This document shows, piece after piece, positions 28,315 to 38,541 of a stretch of 64,000 nucleotides of DNA. The DNA lies in the NCBI GenBank assembly GCA_022821545.1, contig JAJEDJ010000042.1, positions 84,732-148,731 on the forward strand, written 5' to 3'. The first letter of the stretch is position 1, and every line of letters begins with the position of its first letter. Origin of the DNA: Caldilineaceae bacterium (GTDB lineage Bacteria; Chloroflexota; Anaerolineae; Caldilineales; Caldilineaceae). Under the pieces are notes generated by a model. It ran no database searches. It saw only the letters and a program-made list of their open reading frames with translations, and had not been told where the DNA came from. The translations under genes were made by a program, and so were the position numbers.

Positions 28315-30465
28315 ATGGACGAACGCGCAACTCGCACCGCGACAGCAACATCCATATTAGTTCGCCTGACGTTGGCGGCGACCTTTCTTGCCTTCTGTTT
28401 TCGATTGTATTCGCTGCAGATCGTTAGCGGCGCTTCATTTCAGGAACAGGCAGCCATCAATAGACTGAGAGAGATCGATACCTACGCGCCGCGCGGCGTC
28501 ATCTACGATCGAAACGGCGAGATCCTTGCACGCAATCGGCCCAGCTTTGTTATAGCCGTCATTCCGGCCGACCTGCCTTCTGATGACCTCAGTACGGAAG
28601 TCGATGAACAGCGTATCGCGCTCGAAAGGCTGCTGGCCGTTCTGGAGGCACATACCGATCCCGAAATGGCGATACGCATTGCCGAAGTGATGTTTCTGCA
28701 CTTGGGCCGTGAAGACTTTAGGAATACGGTCGAATCCGCGGGATTCAGCCTTTCATTCCGTCTCGTTGACCTGGAAGTCATAAGACTGGACGACGAGGGC
28801 AATGAAGTCATCAAGGAAGAGCCGACTCTGATTCCGGATCTCTCCGAGCCGCTCCCAATCGGCGGGTTATTGGCTCTTCTGGAGCGTGCCGTAGCTCTCG
28901 GAACACAGGGCAGCTCCTTCAGGCCGATTTCAGTTCTGGAGCTTGTAGATCGCGATCAGGCATTTCAGGTGGCTGAGGAAACATACCAGCTGCGCGGCGT
29001 CCATGTGTTGCAGAAACCTGTGCGGGAGTATCCCTACCGCGAACTGGCAGGCCACGTGTTGGGCTTTCTGGGGCCGATCCCCAAACTGGCTGCCGACAAG
29101 TACAGGGACAGGGGGTATGAAGACCCGAACGAACCGGTCGGCCTGAACGGTTTGGAGTATGAGTACCAGGACTCTCTGCGCGGTCTGCCGGGCAAACGGC
29201 TCGTCGAAGTGGACATTCTGGGGCGGGAAAGCCGTACTGTCAACATCGTCCGGGAGCCCGAACCCGGTCTCAATCTGAATCTGAGCCTGGATATCCGTTT
29301 GCAGGAAGTAATGCACAATGCCCTTGCGCGTCAACTTGAAGAAACAGGGGCGCCGCACGGGGTTGCGCTGGCGATGGACCCGCGCAACGGGGCGATGTTG
29401 GGCCTGGTCAGTCTGCCCAGCTATGACAACAATATCTTCTCCGAAGGGCTGGGTGAGGAATACCAGGCGCTGGAAGTGGAAGATGACACGCGGCGTCCAC
29501 TCTACAACTATGCTGTCGGTGGACTTTACCCTCCCGGCTCAACCTTCAAGCTTGTCTCAGCCACAGCTGCTCTCGCAGAAAACGTAATTACACCGTATAC
29601 GACACTCGTAGATCGAGGGCCGATTTACCTTCCAAACTACTTTTTCCCCAACGATCCCACACAAGCCCAGGAATTCGTAAGCTGGAACCATAAGCTCAAC
29701 ATTTTGCACGGCTCCATGACCATTGTCGAGGGGCTCGGCCTTTCCAATGACATTTTCTTCTATTACCTGGGAGGCGGATACCCGGACTTCATGGTGGGGC
29801 TTGGGAGCGAACGTCTTGCCAAATGGATGCGGCTTTATGGCTACGGGGACCTCACTGGAGTCGACCTGCCAGGAGAAGTCAAGGCCATCGTTCCGGACGA
29901 ACAGTGGAAGAGGCTTACGAAAGCTGAATCGTGGACAACCGGTGACAGCTACAATATGGCCATCGGTCAGGGCGACGTATTGGGCACGCCGATGCAGGTA
30001 CTGGTCAGCACAGCCGTAGTTGCCAACGGAGGCCATTTAGTCAAACCGCAGTTTGTGCAGGAAAAGGTAGATACGCAAAACAATGTGCAGTGGCAATACG
30101 AACCGAAACTGAAGGAGCGGCTGCCAGTTGACCCAGGCCTTCTTGCCTTTGTACAGAAAGGGATGTGGCATGCAGTCAACGGAAACTTCGGGACCTCCCG
30201 CGATAGTCGCGTAGAAGGAATCACTGTCGCCGGCAAGACTGGCACGGCAGAGTTTTGCGCCTATGACCCGGAGATCCAGGACTGTACCGACCGAGATCAT
30301 GAAGGGAATCTCCCGTTCCACGCCTGGTACACCGCCTACGCTCCCTATGAAGACCCTGAAATCGTTGTCACGGTCTTTGTTTACTCAGGAGGTGAGGGAT
30401 CAACCGTAGCCATCCCTGTCGCTCAAGAGACTCTTCACGCCTGGTTTCATGAATTGCGTCAATAG
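28315..30465 (+). CDS. mrdA: Penicillin-binding protein 2 (elongasome transpeptidase)
   Basis: About 716 residues (GTG 28291 would add eight). One N-terminal membrane helix (AATFLAFCFRLYSLQIV), the class B dimerisation domain beginning APRGVIYDRNGEILARN, and the transpeptidase domain with all three motifs: SxxK as PPGSTFKLV, SxN as GLSNDIFF, and KTGT as AGKTGTAEF. It cross-links side-wall peptidoglycan together with the RodA-type protein three genes on. Long insert segments between residues about 85 and 200 make it larger than E. coli PBP2. Confidence 0.94.
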   Translation: MDERATRTATATSILVRLTLAATFLAFCFRLYSLQIVSGASFQEQAAINRLREIDTYAPRGVIYDRNGEILARNRPSFVIAVIPADLPSDDLSTEVDEQRIALERLLAVLEAHTDPEMAIRIAEVMFLHLGREDFRNTVESAGFSLSFRLVDLEVIRLDDEGNEVIKEEPTLIPDLSEPLPIGGLLALLERAVALGTQGSSFRPISVLELVDRDQAFQVAEETYQLRGVHVLQKPVREYPYRELAGHVLGFLGPIPKLAADKYRDRGYEDPNEPVGLNGLEYEYQDSLRGLPGKRLVEVDILGRESRTVNIVREPEPGLNLNLSLDIRLQEVMHNALARQLEETGAPHGVALAMDPRNGAMLGLVSLPSYDNNIFSEGLGEEYQALEVEDDTRRPLYNYAVGGLYPPGSTFKLVSATAALAENVITPYTTLVDRGPIYLPNYFFPNDPTQAQEFVSWNHKLNILHGSMTIVEGLGLSNDIFFYYLGGGYPDFMVGLGSERLAKWMRLYGYGDLTGVDLPGEVKAIVPDEQWKRLTKAESWTTGDSYNMAIGQGDVLGTPMQVLVSTAVVANGGHLVKPQFVQEKVDTQNNVQWQYEPKLKERLPVDPGLLAFVQKGMWHAVNGNFGTSRDSRVEGITVAGKTGTAEFCAYDPEIQDCTDRDHEGNLPFHAWYTAYAPYEDPEIVVTVFVYSGGEGSTVAIPVAQETLHAWFHELRQ

Positions 30466-30588
30466 CTCCACCGCCGATCTTGACACTGTCTCTGTGTCCC
30501 GCGACTTCCAGCATCAGTTTTCAGTTTCCGCCATTTGGTTTATATTGTTCCCCGCGACCGCTTATCAAGTAATGCCTGCAAGGAACGA

Positions 30589-31542
30589 ATGAGTACTCAC
30601 AGCTTTCCCCCGACGCGGGGCAGGTCGTCCGCCAGGCCGGACGTACGTATCAAGGGCCGTGGAGGCTATACCGTAGTCGACGTGGCTGACGACAAGGGCG
30701 TATGGCCGGAGGTCGTTGACTTTCTTGCCAGTCATATTTCGCAGGCTGACGGTTTTTTCCGAGACGAGCGCATGTCACTGTCAATTGGCGACAGGGATGT
30801 TAGCGCAGATGATCTCCAGGAAGTCAACGAAGTCTTGGAGGAACAGAACATCGTTTTGGTCTCTCTGCATACAGGCAACAGCGACTCTTTTCGGGTTGCA
30901 AAGCAGCTGGGTCTTGACGTCGTCTGGGAAGGAGACGCGCCGCAGCCGGTCGTCAGACTGGAACGCGGGCAAGAAACACTCCGAGGTCGCCTTTTGTCCA
31001 AAGCGGCTCGCAAGCTCAACCCGGACTCACAGCGGGAAGACGGCGGCCTATCGCCCATAAACAACTTTCGCGCGCCGCCGTTCACCTCTCTCCCCGAAGA
31101 GCCGGTCGTGACGGAGACGGAAGGTGAACAGGCCGCGGTCACGCCTTGGGAAGACGCACACAGCGCAGATTCGGCTCCTCCGCCTTACATTTACCGCGGC
31201 AATCTGCGTTCCGGCCAGGCCGTGCGTCACGCAGGGACCGTCGTCATATTGGGAGATGTCAACCCTGGTGCGCAAGTTATCAGCGGCGGCGATGTGCTCG
31301 TGTGGGGGCGATTGCGTGGAACGGTCCATGCGGGCGCCATCGGGGACGCGCGTGCAATCGTAGCCGCGTTGGATTTTGAACCCGTGCAGATGAGGATCGC
31401 CAGGCACATCGCCATGACGCCAAAGGGGGCATCCAACAATCCCGGCTACTGGTTCTGGAAGCGAGAGAGCAGCGGCAAGCCCGAAGTGGCCAGAGTTATC
31501 GACAATCAGATAATCGTGGATCCCTGGGATGCAAACAGGTGA
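30589..31542 (+). CDS. minC: Septum site-determining protein MinC
   Basis: 317 residues from the ATG at 30589, behind CAAGGAACGA. The N-terminal MinC domain is followed by a long linker and the C-terminal beta-helix with YRGNLRSGQAVRHAGTVVIL, GDVNPGAQVISGGDVLVWG and RLRGTVHAGA. It inhibits FtsZ assembly away from mid-cell when recruited by MinD. The C-terminal strand is followed by about 45 extra residues. Confidence 0.9.
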   Translation: MSTHSFPPTRGRSSARPDVRIKGRGGYTVVDVADDKGVWPEVVDFLASHISQADGFFRDERMSLSIGDRDVSADDLQEVNEVLEEQNIVLVSLHTGNSDSFRVAKQLGLDVVWEGDAPQPVVRLERGQETLRGRLLSKAARKLNPDSQREDGGLSPINNFRAPPFTSLPEEPVVTETEGEQAAVTPWEDAHSADSAPPPYIYRGNLRSGQAVRHAGTVVILGDVNPGAQVISGGDVLVWGRLRGTVHAGAIGDARAIVAALDFEPVQMRIARHIAMTPKGASNNPGYWFWKRESSGKPEVARVIDNQIIVDPWDANR

Positions 31543-31546
31543 AACT

Positions 31547-32398
31547 GTGAGCGGCGAATTTCGACCCGCCGCCCATGCAGAAACCGAACATCTCGAGTCT
31601 GAAGCGGACGGCGGCCTCATTCTCACACTGACTTCCGGCAAGGGAGGCGTGGGAAAGACGACAACCACCGCCAACCTGGGTACAGCTCTGGCGATGGCAG
31701 GTCAGCGAGTTGTTGTTATTGATGCTGACATTGGGCTGAGAAATCTGGACATTGTCATGGGCCTGGAAAGCAGGGTCGTCTACAATCTGGTCGACGTAAT
31801 TGAGGGTCGCTGCTCACTACATGAAGCCCTTGTGCGCGATAAGCGTGTGAATGAACTGTACCTCTTGCCAAGTTCCCAGACTCGCGATAAGACTGCCGTT
31901 GCGCCCGACCAGATGATGACCCTCTGCCAGGAGCTGCGGACCATCGCGGACTTTGTCCTGGTGGACTCTCCCGCCGGCATCGAACTGGGTTTCCAAAACG
32001 CGATCGCGGCGGCTTCCGAGGTGATCGTCGTAACGACGCCCGAGGTCAGCGCGTTGCGGGACGCCGATAAGGTCATCTACCTGCTTGAGAGAGACCTGAA
32101 CACACAAGCCCGACTCATCATAAATCGGTACAATCCCCGTCTTGTGCGCAGGAAAGAGATGATCTCACGCAATGAAATCTTGAGCATCCTTAGCATAGAC
32201 CTTCTGGGAATCGTACCCGATGACGAACAGATCACCGTTTCCGCGAACAAGGGCTGGCCTGTTGCCCTGGAACGAAGAAAATATGTCAGCCGCGCCTACC
32301 ACAATATCGCCCAGCGCTTGCTGGGTTACAATGTCCCGCTAATCCACTTCCAGGAAATCAGCTGGCCGGAGCGCCTCAGGCGTCTATTTGGTTTGTAA
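31547..32398 (+). CDS. minD: Septum site-determining protein MinD
   Basis: 283 residues from GTG 31547, with AGGTGA just upstream; ATG 31529, overlapping minC, is the alternative. Deviant Walker A SGKGGVGKTTTTANL, switch I/II regions VIDADIGLRNLDIVMG and VLVDSPAGIELGF, and a C-terminal amphipathic membrane-targeting helix (WPERLRRLFGL). Compared with E. coli MinD there is an N-terminal extension of about 20 residues. No minE follows; the next gene is rodA/ftsW. Confidence 0.94.
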   Translation: MSGEFRPAAHAETEHLESEADGGLILTLTSGKGGVGKTTTTANLGTALAMAGQRVVVIDADIGLRNLDIVMGLESRVVYNLVDVIEGRCSLHEALVRDKRVNELYLLPSSQTRDKTAVAPDQMMTLCQELRTIADFVLVDSPAGIELGFQNAIAAASEVIVVTTPEVSALRDADKVIYLLERDLNTQARLIINRYNPRLVRRKEMISRNEILSILSIDLLGIVPDDEQITVSANKGWPVALERRKYVSRAYHNIAQRLLGYNVPLIHFQEISWPERLRRLFGL

Positions 32399-32417
32399 TA
32401 GGCTTGGTTTGTAATAG
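32388..32417. repeat. 16-bp tandem duplication at the minD stop codon
   Basis: TTGGTTTGTAATAG occurs at 32388-32401 and again at 32404-32417 (period 16, 14/14 identical). The first copy carries the minD stop TAA. Confidence 0.85.
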
Positions 32418-32436
32418 CCCGCGAACCGGACAACCG

Positions 32437-33516
32437 ATGATCAGACACTTCGACAGACCTCTGTTCTTTTCTGTGCTGCTTCTCTGCTGCATTGGAATTG
32501 CCATGACTTACAGCGCCACGAGCACGAACGTAGCGCTGACCGACTATTGGCAGAGGCAGCTTTTCTTTACAATACTCGGCGCAATCGCGCTGGTTACCGC
32601 AGCGCTCTTTGACTACCGGCATCTGGAACTGCTGGCCCAACCAAGCTATTTCCTGCTTATGGTTTCGCTGGTGGCAGTCTACTTCGTCGGCGAGGTCAAG
32701 AACGGGGCCCAACGCTGGCTGAACCTGGGTATCGATGTGCAGCCTACCGAGGCCGGCAAATTCCTGCTCATCATCTTTTTCGCGTGGTACCTCAGTCGCT
32801 TTCAGGACCGTATTCGCAGGCTCCCCTATCTGTTGGGAGCCGTTATACTCCTGCTCTTTCCACTTGTGTTGGTATACGTCCAACCAGATCTGGGAATGAC
32901 CGTTACACTGGCGTTCATCAGCGGCACGTTGATCCTTATCAACGGCGTCCGGTTGACGCATATCTTCCTGGGCCTTGCGGCTACGGCGGCTGCTTGGCCG
33001 CTATTGAGGGGAACCCTGCAGGACTACATGCTCAGACGGATTGAGGTCTTCCTCGATCCGGAGGCTAACGTTGATGCAGCCTTTAGCGTACAACAAGCGC
33101 TAATCAGCATCGGCAATGGCGGCTGGATAGGATTGGGTTGGGCCGAGGGTACGCAAAATCGATTGCACTTCCTGCGCGTCCGGCATACGGATTTCATTTT
33201 CAGCGTCATCGCCGAAGAGTTGGGCTTCGTAGGAACAGTAATGGTTCTGCTATTGTTATTCTTTGTTATCTGGCGACTCGTTCGTATTGCTGACCTGGCC
33301 CAAGACCAGTTCGGACGACTCATCACCTTTGGCGTTGCTTCGTTGATCTTCTTTCAGACGTTCGTCAACGTGGGCATGAATCTGGCAATTCTGCCGGTCA
33401 CAGGCATGACGCTGCCGTTTCTGAGCTACGGTGGCAGTAGTCTAGTTTCAATGATGGTAGCTGTAGGGTTGGCGCAAAGCGTCGTCATGCGCCATCGAAA
33501 AATCGACTTTTCGTAA
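32437..33516 (+). CDS. rodA: RodA/FtsW-family SEDS glycosyltransferase
   Basis: 359 residues from ATG 32437; upstream frame would translate the duplicated stop region, so it is excluded. About ten membrane segments. Family motifs: GAQRWLNLGIDVQPTE, VYVQPDLGMTVTL, HTDFIFSVIAEELGFVG and NVGMNLAILPVTGMTLPFLSYGG. It polymerises lipid II for elongation. Placement with PBP2 favours RodA over FtsW. Its stop codon is followed by a period-8 tandem duplication. Confidence 0.92.
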   Translation: MIRHFDRPLFFSVLLLCCIGIAMTYSATSTNVALTDYWQRQLFFTILGAIALVTAALFDYRHLELLAQPSYFLLMVSLVAVYFVGEVKNGAQRWLNLGIDVQPTEAGKFLLIIFFAWYLSRFQDRIRRLPYLLGAVILLLFPLVLVYVQPDLGMTVTLAFISGTLILINGVRLTHIFLGLAATAAAWPLLRGTLQDYMLRRIEVFLDPEANVDAAFSVQQALISIGNGGWIGLGWAEGTQNRLHFLRVRHTDFIFSVIAEELGFVGTVMVLLLLFFVIWRLVRIADLAQDQFGRLITFGVASLIFFQTFVNVGMNLAILPVTGMTLPFLSYGGSSLVSMMVAVGLAQSVVMRHRKIDFS

Positions 33517-33530
33517 CTGTAGAACTGTAA
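33515..33530. repeat. 8-bp tandem duplication at the rodA stop codon
   Basis: AACTGTAG (33515-33522) is followed directly by AACTGTAA (33523-33530), 7/8 identical. The first copy starts inside the TAA stop of the rodA-like gene. A GCCGGC inverted pair follows in the convergent spacer. Confidence 0.8.
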
Positions 33531-33563
33531 GCCGGCAGGCCTAGGTAGGGGGCCGGCCTCGCG

Positions 33564-35030
33564 TCACTGCCCCAGCCCTCTCAGCAAGTCTGCCCACAGC
33601 CCCGGCTGCAGGCCGATTACGACAACAGCAAGGACGGAGACGACCACGACAAAGACCGAGGAACGTGAAGCTGGAACAAATGGCTGCTCTTTCTCGTCTC
33701 CGGCTTGTTCGGGTTGCTGGAAATACATCGCCACGACGATGCGCAGATAGTAGTAGGCGCTGACCGCGCTGTTCAGGACGCCGATCACCACCAACCAGGC
33801 CCAGCCTGCCTCCACTGCCGCCTTGAAGACAAGGAATTTACCGAAGAATCCGGCCAGCGGTGGAATCCCACTCAAACTGAGCATGAATATGGCCATTGCC
33901 GCAGCCAGGACCGGGAATCTTTCGGCGGCGCCGGCCAGTCTGCTCTGCTCCACGTCATTTTCATTCCCATATTGTCTCTCGAGGGCAATCGTCACCGTAA
34001 ACGCGCCGATGTTCATGAATGCATAGGCAAAGAGATAGAAGGCAGCGGCAGACGAAGCCGCAGCTGTCCCCGCCACCAGCGCGATGAGGATGTTGCCGGC
34101 GTGAGCAATTCCCGAGTAGGCCAGCATCCGTTTCACGCTGCTCTGGCGCAAAGCCGTCAGGTTGCCTACGGTCATGGTCAGGACCGCAAGAATTGCAAGG
34201 GGCATGGCCCACTGATCATGAAACGAAGGCAGAGCCGTCATCATCAGCCGGAAGAATCCGGCGAAGGCCGCGGCCTTTGTGCCCACGCTCATGAATGCCG
34301 TAACCGGTGTCGGCGCGCCCTGATATACGTCCGGCGTCCACATATGGAACGGGACGAGGCTCACTTTGAAGCCAAAGCCAACCAGCAAGAGTGCGATCCC
34401 AGGCAGGACCAGAGAGGGGTTGCCTCCGCCGGTTGCGAGCGTCTCGTGGATCTGAGTGAATTTGGAGCTGCCGCCTGCGCCGTAAAGAAGGGCACAGCCG
34501 TAAACGAAAAAGGTGCTGGCGAATGCCCCCAGAAGAAAGTACTTCATGGCGGCTTCGATGCTGCGGGCGTTTTCCCGGTAGAAGCCGCTCAGAATGTAGA
34601 GTGCCAGGGAAAAGATTTCGAGGGCAATGAACAGAACAATCAAGTTCGTTGCCGTACCCATCAACATCATGCCGATAACTGCCAGAAGGTGCAGTGAGTA
34701 AAAGGCGCCTCCCTGGCGCTCGATTGCCGGGAACCAGTTGCGGCTCAGCAATACGCCCAATACGCCGGCAATCAGGATGACCAACCTCACGCTCAGCGCG
34801 AAACCGTCAGATATCGCCCCGTCCAGGTACTCTACCGGCGCCCTTCCCCATATCATCACGGACGCGCCGATACCCAACAGGAGAATTGCAACCGAAAGAC
34901 CGGCCAGCAACTGCGAGCCGTTCTGCCCGCGGCGGCCAATGTCGACCATCATCAGGACCATCACGCCAACCGCCAGAACGAGCTCCGGCAGTAGAACTAC
35001 TGCATTGTCGAAGAGAAGAGCGGTATCCAT
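33564..35030 (-). CDS. nuoN: NADH-quinone oxidoreductase subunit N (complex I, operon 1)
   Basis: 488 residues, about 14 helices of the Mrp-antiporter-like family. IALEIFSLALYILSGFYREN carries the proton-channel glutamate, GFGFKVSLVPFHMWTPDVYQ the central lysine, and LRQSSVKRMLAYSGIAHAG the next channel segment. It is the pump subunit next to the J/K/A segment. Last gene of the minus-strand operon, 5 bp after nuoM. Confidence 0.94.
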   Translation of the reverse strand: MDTALLFDNAVVLLPELVLAVGVMVLMMVDIGRRGQNGSQLLAGLSVAILLLGIGASVMIWGRAPVEYLDGAISDGFALSVRLVILIAGVLGVLLSRNWFPAIERQGGAFYSLHLLAVIGMMLMGTATNLIVLFIALEIFSLALYILSGFYRENARSIEAAMKYFLLGAFASTFFVYGCALLYGAGGSSKFTQIHETLATGGGNPSLVLPGIALLLVGFGFKVSLVPFHMWTPDVYQGAPTPVTAFMSVGTKAAAFAGFFRLMMTALPSFHDQWAMPLAILAVLTMTVGNLTALRQSSVKRMLAYSGIAHAGNILIALVAGTAAASSAAAFYLFAYAFMNIGAFTVTIALERQYGNENDVEQSRLAGAAERFPVLAAAMAIFMLSLSGIPPLAGFFGKFLVFKAAVEAGWAWLVVIGVLNSAVSAYYYLRIVVAMYFQQPEQAGDEKEQPFVPASRSSVFVVVVSVLAVVVIGLQPGLWADLLRGLGQ

Positions 35031-35035
35031 TATCG

Positions 35036-36565
35036 TTAGCGGATCGTGGTCAAGTAACTGTTGGCGGAAGTCGTTGGCGGCTGATGGCTGCTATCCACGA
35101 GCAATGCCTCACCAGCTACGGGAGTTTGGACAACCTCCAGCGCCGCCACTGAGGGATTGATTTTGTCCAGGAAGAAATTCGGCGCCAGGCCGATCGCGAA
35201 GAAGAGCAGCACAATTGGCAGCAACTGACCGATCTCGGCCCAATTCAAGTCGGGCAGCTTCCCCTTGAAATTGGCGGGATTCGTCAACTCGCCTTGTGCC
35301 ACCTGTCTGAACGCATGCAGCAGATACCAGGCGGCCAGGATGACTCCGACCGTGCCAAGTACGGCAAAAAACGGTGAGCTCTTATACGTGCCGAGCAAGA
35401 TCATGAACTCGCCGATAAAGCCGTTCAGGAAGGGAAGACCCGCGCTGCTCATCGCTACAACCAGGAAGAAGAACGAAAAGATCGGCACACTGGCCCAGAG
35501 GCCGCCGTAGTCCTTCAGCAGCCGCGTGTGCCGCCGCTCGTAGAGCATCCCCACCAAGAGGAACAGCGCGCCGGTGCTCAGACCATGATTGACCATCTGC
35601 AGAACCGCGCCGCTGATCCCCTGCTCATTCAGAGCGAATATCCCCAGTACGACGAATCCCATGTGGGCGACTGAAGAGTAGGCAACCAGGGACTTCAGAT
35701 CCCGCTGCGCCAGCGCCACGAGCGCTCCGTAGAGGATGCCTATGATTGCCAGAATGGATATGAGCGAAGCGTAGTCGGCGACGGCCACAGGGAACAGCGG
35801 TAAGGCGAAACGAAGAAATCCGTATGTTCCCAGCTTCAGGAGAACACCGGCCAGAATGACCGAACCGGCGGTGGGGGCTTCAACGTGCGCGTCGGGCAGC
35901 CATGTATGAAAGGGAAACAGGGGAACCTTGATGGCGAAAGCAAGCGCAAACGCAAGAAAGGCCAGCTGCTGCAATCCCGGAGGCAGACCCGATTCCTGTA
36001 ACGCGAGCAAGTCAAAAGTGCCGGCATTGAAATAGAGCGCAAGTATTGCCACTAACATCAGCGCTGACCCTGCCAGCGTGTATAGGAAGAACTTGACGGC
36101 GGCATATATGCGATTCTGGCTGCCCCACTTGCCGATCAGAAAGGCCATTGGAATCAGGCTGAACTCCCAGAATACATAGAACAGCACAAGGTCCAGGGCG
36201 AGAAAGACACCCAGAACAGCCGTCTCCATCAGTAACATCAGGGCCAGATACCCGCCAAGATTCTGCTTGATATGCTGGTTGCTGAAGGCGACCGCGATCG
36301 GCATCAGCAGTGTCGTCAACAGGACCAGCCACAGGCTGATCCCATCCACACCTAAATGATAGTAGATGTTCAGCTCCGGCATCCACGCATATCGTTCTAC
36401 AAACTGCATGTCCGGGATTTCTTGCCAGCCGGGCAGCAGCAGGAGACTCACCACAAAGGTGGCGATGGCCGCACCGAGAGCCAGCCCCCTCTTGAGGCTG
36501 TCGCCGGGCGCCAGCAGAACGACGACGGCGCCGACTACTGGCAAAAAAGTGAGGATCGAGAGCAT
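35036..36565 (-). CDS. nuoM: NADH-quinone oxidoreductase subunit M (complex I, operon 1)
   Basis: 509 residues, polytopic antiporter-like subunit. The channel glutamate is in LFYVFWEFSLIPMAFLIGKW, the lysine in FAIKVPLFPFHTWLPDAHV, followed by EAPTAGSVILAGVLLKLGTY. LYERRHTRLLKDYGGL is the usual NuoM cytoplasmic loop. The segment DLKSLVAYSSVAHMGFVVLG is present as in all NuoM. Confidence 0.95.
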   Translation of the reverse strand: MLSILTFLPVVGAVVVLLAPGDSLKRGLALGAAIATFVVSLLLLPGWQEIPDMQFVERYAWMPELNIYYHLGVDGISLWLVLLTTLLMPIAVAFSNQHIKQNLGGYLALMLLMETAVLGVFLALDLVLFYVFWEFSLIPMAFLIGKWGSQNRIYAAVKFFLYTLAGSALMLVAILALYFNAGTFDLLALQESGLPPGLQQLAFLAFALAFAIKVPLFPFHTWLPDAHVEAPTAGSVILAGVLLKLGTYGFLRFALPLFPVAVADYASLISILAIIGILYGALVALAQRDLKSLVAYSSVAHMGFVVLGIFALNEQGISGAVLQMVNHGLSTGALFLLVGMLYERRHTRLLKDYGGLWASVPIFSFFFLVVAMSSAGLPFLNGFIGEFMILLGTYKSSPFFAVLGTVGVILAAWYLLHAFRQVAQGELTNPANFKGKLPDLNWAEIGQLLPIVLLFFAIGLAPNFFLDKINPSVAALEVVQTPVAGEALLVDSSHQPPTTSANSYLTTIR

Positions 36566-36630
36566 AGAAACACCATTGAATGGTCGTTAGCTAAAGGTGG
36601 AAAGTGCGAGAGCTGAAGCCTGTTGTACTT

Positions 36631-38541
36631 CTAGCCTCCAATCACAAACCACAAGAGTAGGGCCACTACGCCGCAGAAAAGACTCAAAGCATACGTGGGC
36701 ACCAATCCGTTGTGCATCTTGCGCAGGTTGCCGCCTAAGGACAGACTTACCTGGCCGACAAGGTTTACCGCCCGGTCAACGACACCTTGGTCAACTACCT
36801 GGTTGAACCAGACGGATAGGCCAAGCAGGGGTCCGACGATCCACGCTGCGTAAAACTCGTCAACATACCATTTGTTGCGTGCAACCAGCTCAAGCGGGCT
36901 GACTAACCTCGCCACGCCCCCGGAAATCCTCCCGACACCGGTAGAAGGGCCCTTGACATAGCGCCCGTAGGCCAGTCCAACGCCGGCCACTGCCACTACT
37001 GCGCTGACCGCCAACAGCACGAATTCCATGGTCACGTTCGGATGGAATGCCGGCGCGCCTACAGCCGCTTCCAGATAGTGTTCCATGGTTAGCAGGACCG
37101 GCAGGTTCAGAGCGCCTCCGACGACGGCAAGAAATGCCAGCACCCAGAGAGGCCTTGTCATGACTGCTGGGCTTTCGTGCGCGTGGTCATGGACATGCTG
37201 ATCGCGCGCCTCACCCAAAAAGGCCATGAAAACAGCCCGAAAGCTGTATATCGCTGTAAGCAGGGCAGTAAAGAGACCGATCAGATAGAGAGGAATGTTG
37301 AAATTGGCGACGTGCAGCAGTATTCCATCTTTGGAGAAAAATCCGGAAAAGATTGGCAGCCCGGCGAGCGCCGACGCTCCGATCAGGAACAGCCAGAAGG
37401 TCGTTGGCATCTTCGCCCGCAGATTTCCCATTTTGCGAATGTCCAGCTCGCCGCCGGGAAGGCCGTGCATTACGTTTCCGGCCGCGAGAAACAGCAGAGC
37501 TTTGAAAAACGCGTGCGTCACGAGGTGAAATATGGCAAACGCGTACGCGCCGACGCCCACGCCCAACATCATGTAGCCCAGCTGAGAAATCGTCGAGTAG
37601 GCGAGGATCTTCTTCAAGTCTACCTGGGTCAATGCAATTGTCGCTGCCATCAGCGCGGTCAAACCCCCGACCCAGGCTGCGAGGCCGCCAGCCACTGGAG
37701 CAAGCTCCCACAGGAAGTGCGTTCTTGCCACCATATAGATGCCTGCCGTCACCATCGTGGCCGCATGGATGAGCGCGGAAACCGGCGTCGGCCCGGCCAT
37801 TGCGTCCGGCAGCCAGACGAACAGAGGCAGCTGGGCGCTCTTGCCCGTCGCTGCCAGCAGAAGCAACAGGCAGATAGCCGTCGCCGCGCCGGCCGTCAGT
37901 GCGCCGGCGCCGTGGTGGACCTCTTCGAACACGACGGAGCCGACACTGGTCCAGATCAGGAATACGGCCAGTAACATGCCAAAGTCCCCGATCCGGTTGA
38001 CCAGAAATGCCTTCTTGCCGGCATCGGCGTAGTGGCCGTACGACTCGTCATGACGGTCGAAATAAAAGCCTATGAGCAGATACGACGCCAGCCCCACACC
38101 TTCCCAGCCAACAAACATCCCCACAAAGTTGTTGCTGAGTATCAGCACAAGCATTGCCAGGATGAAGAAATTCAGATAGACAAAAAACCGCTGGAAGTTC
38201 TGTTCGCCGTGCATGTAGCCGCCGGCGTAGATGTGGATCAGAGCGCCAACTCCGGTTACGACGAGCGCCATTGTCACGCTGAGCGGGTCGATCAGAAGCG
38301 CGGCCGGCGCGTGAAAACTTCCCACCGTGATCCAGTCCCATAGGTGGACCGTCGCGGTGCGGTGGTGCTCATCCAGGCCCGCTAATCCAAAGAAGAGCCC
38401 CAAACTGACCACGAAAGAGAGGACCACCATGCCGGAGGCGACGACGTGGATACCCCGCTCGCCCAATCTGTCACCGACAAACAGGTTAACCAGCGCGCCC
38501 AGGGCGGGAAACACCAGAATAAGCCAGGCTAATTCCAACAT
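36631..38541 (-). CDS. nuoL: NADH-quinone oxidoreductase subunit L (complex I, operon 1)
   Basis: 636 residues, the distal antiporter-like subunit with the lateral amphipathic helix. FVGWEGVGLASYLLIGFYF carries the channel glutamate and ATGKSAQLPLFVWLPDAMAG the central lysine. A short His-rich loop (DQHVHDHAHE) lies in the C-terminal part. Ends 65 bp before nuoM. Confidence 0.95.
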   Translation of the reverse strand: MLELAWLILVFPALGALVNLFVGDRLGERGIHVVASGMVVLSFVVSLGLFFGLAGLDEHHRTATVHLWDWITVGSFHAPAALLIDPLSVTMALVVTGVGALIHIYAGGYMHGEQNFQRFFVYLNFFILAMLVLILSNNFVGMFVGWEGVGLASYLLIGFYFDRHDESYGHYADAGKKAFLVNRIGDFGMLLAVFLIWTSVGSVVFEEVHHGAGALTAGAATAICLLLLLAATGKSAQLPLFVWLPDAMAGPTPVSALIHAATMVTAGIYMVARTHFLWELAPVAGGLAAWVGGLTALMAATIALTQVDLKKILAYSTISQLGYMMLGVGVGAYAFAIFHLVTHAFFKALLFLAAGNVMHGLPGGELDIRKMGNLRAKMPTTFWLFLIGASALAGLPIFSGFFSKDGILLHVANFNIPLYLIGLFTALLTAIYSFRAVFMAFLGEARDQHVHDHAHESPAVMTRPLWVLAFLAVVGGALNLPVLLTMEHYLEAAVGAPAFHPNVTMEFVLLAVSAVVAVAGVGLAYGRYVKGPSTGVGRISGGVARLVSPLELVARNKWYVDEFYAAWIVGPLLGLSVWFNQVVDQGVVDRAVNLVGQVSLSLGGNLRKMHNGLVPTYALSLFCGVVALLLWFVIGG

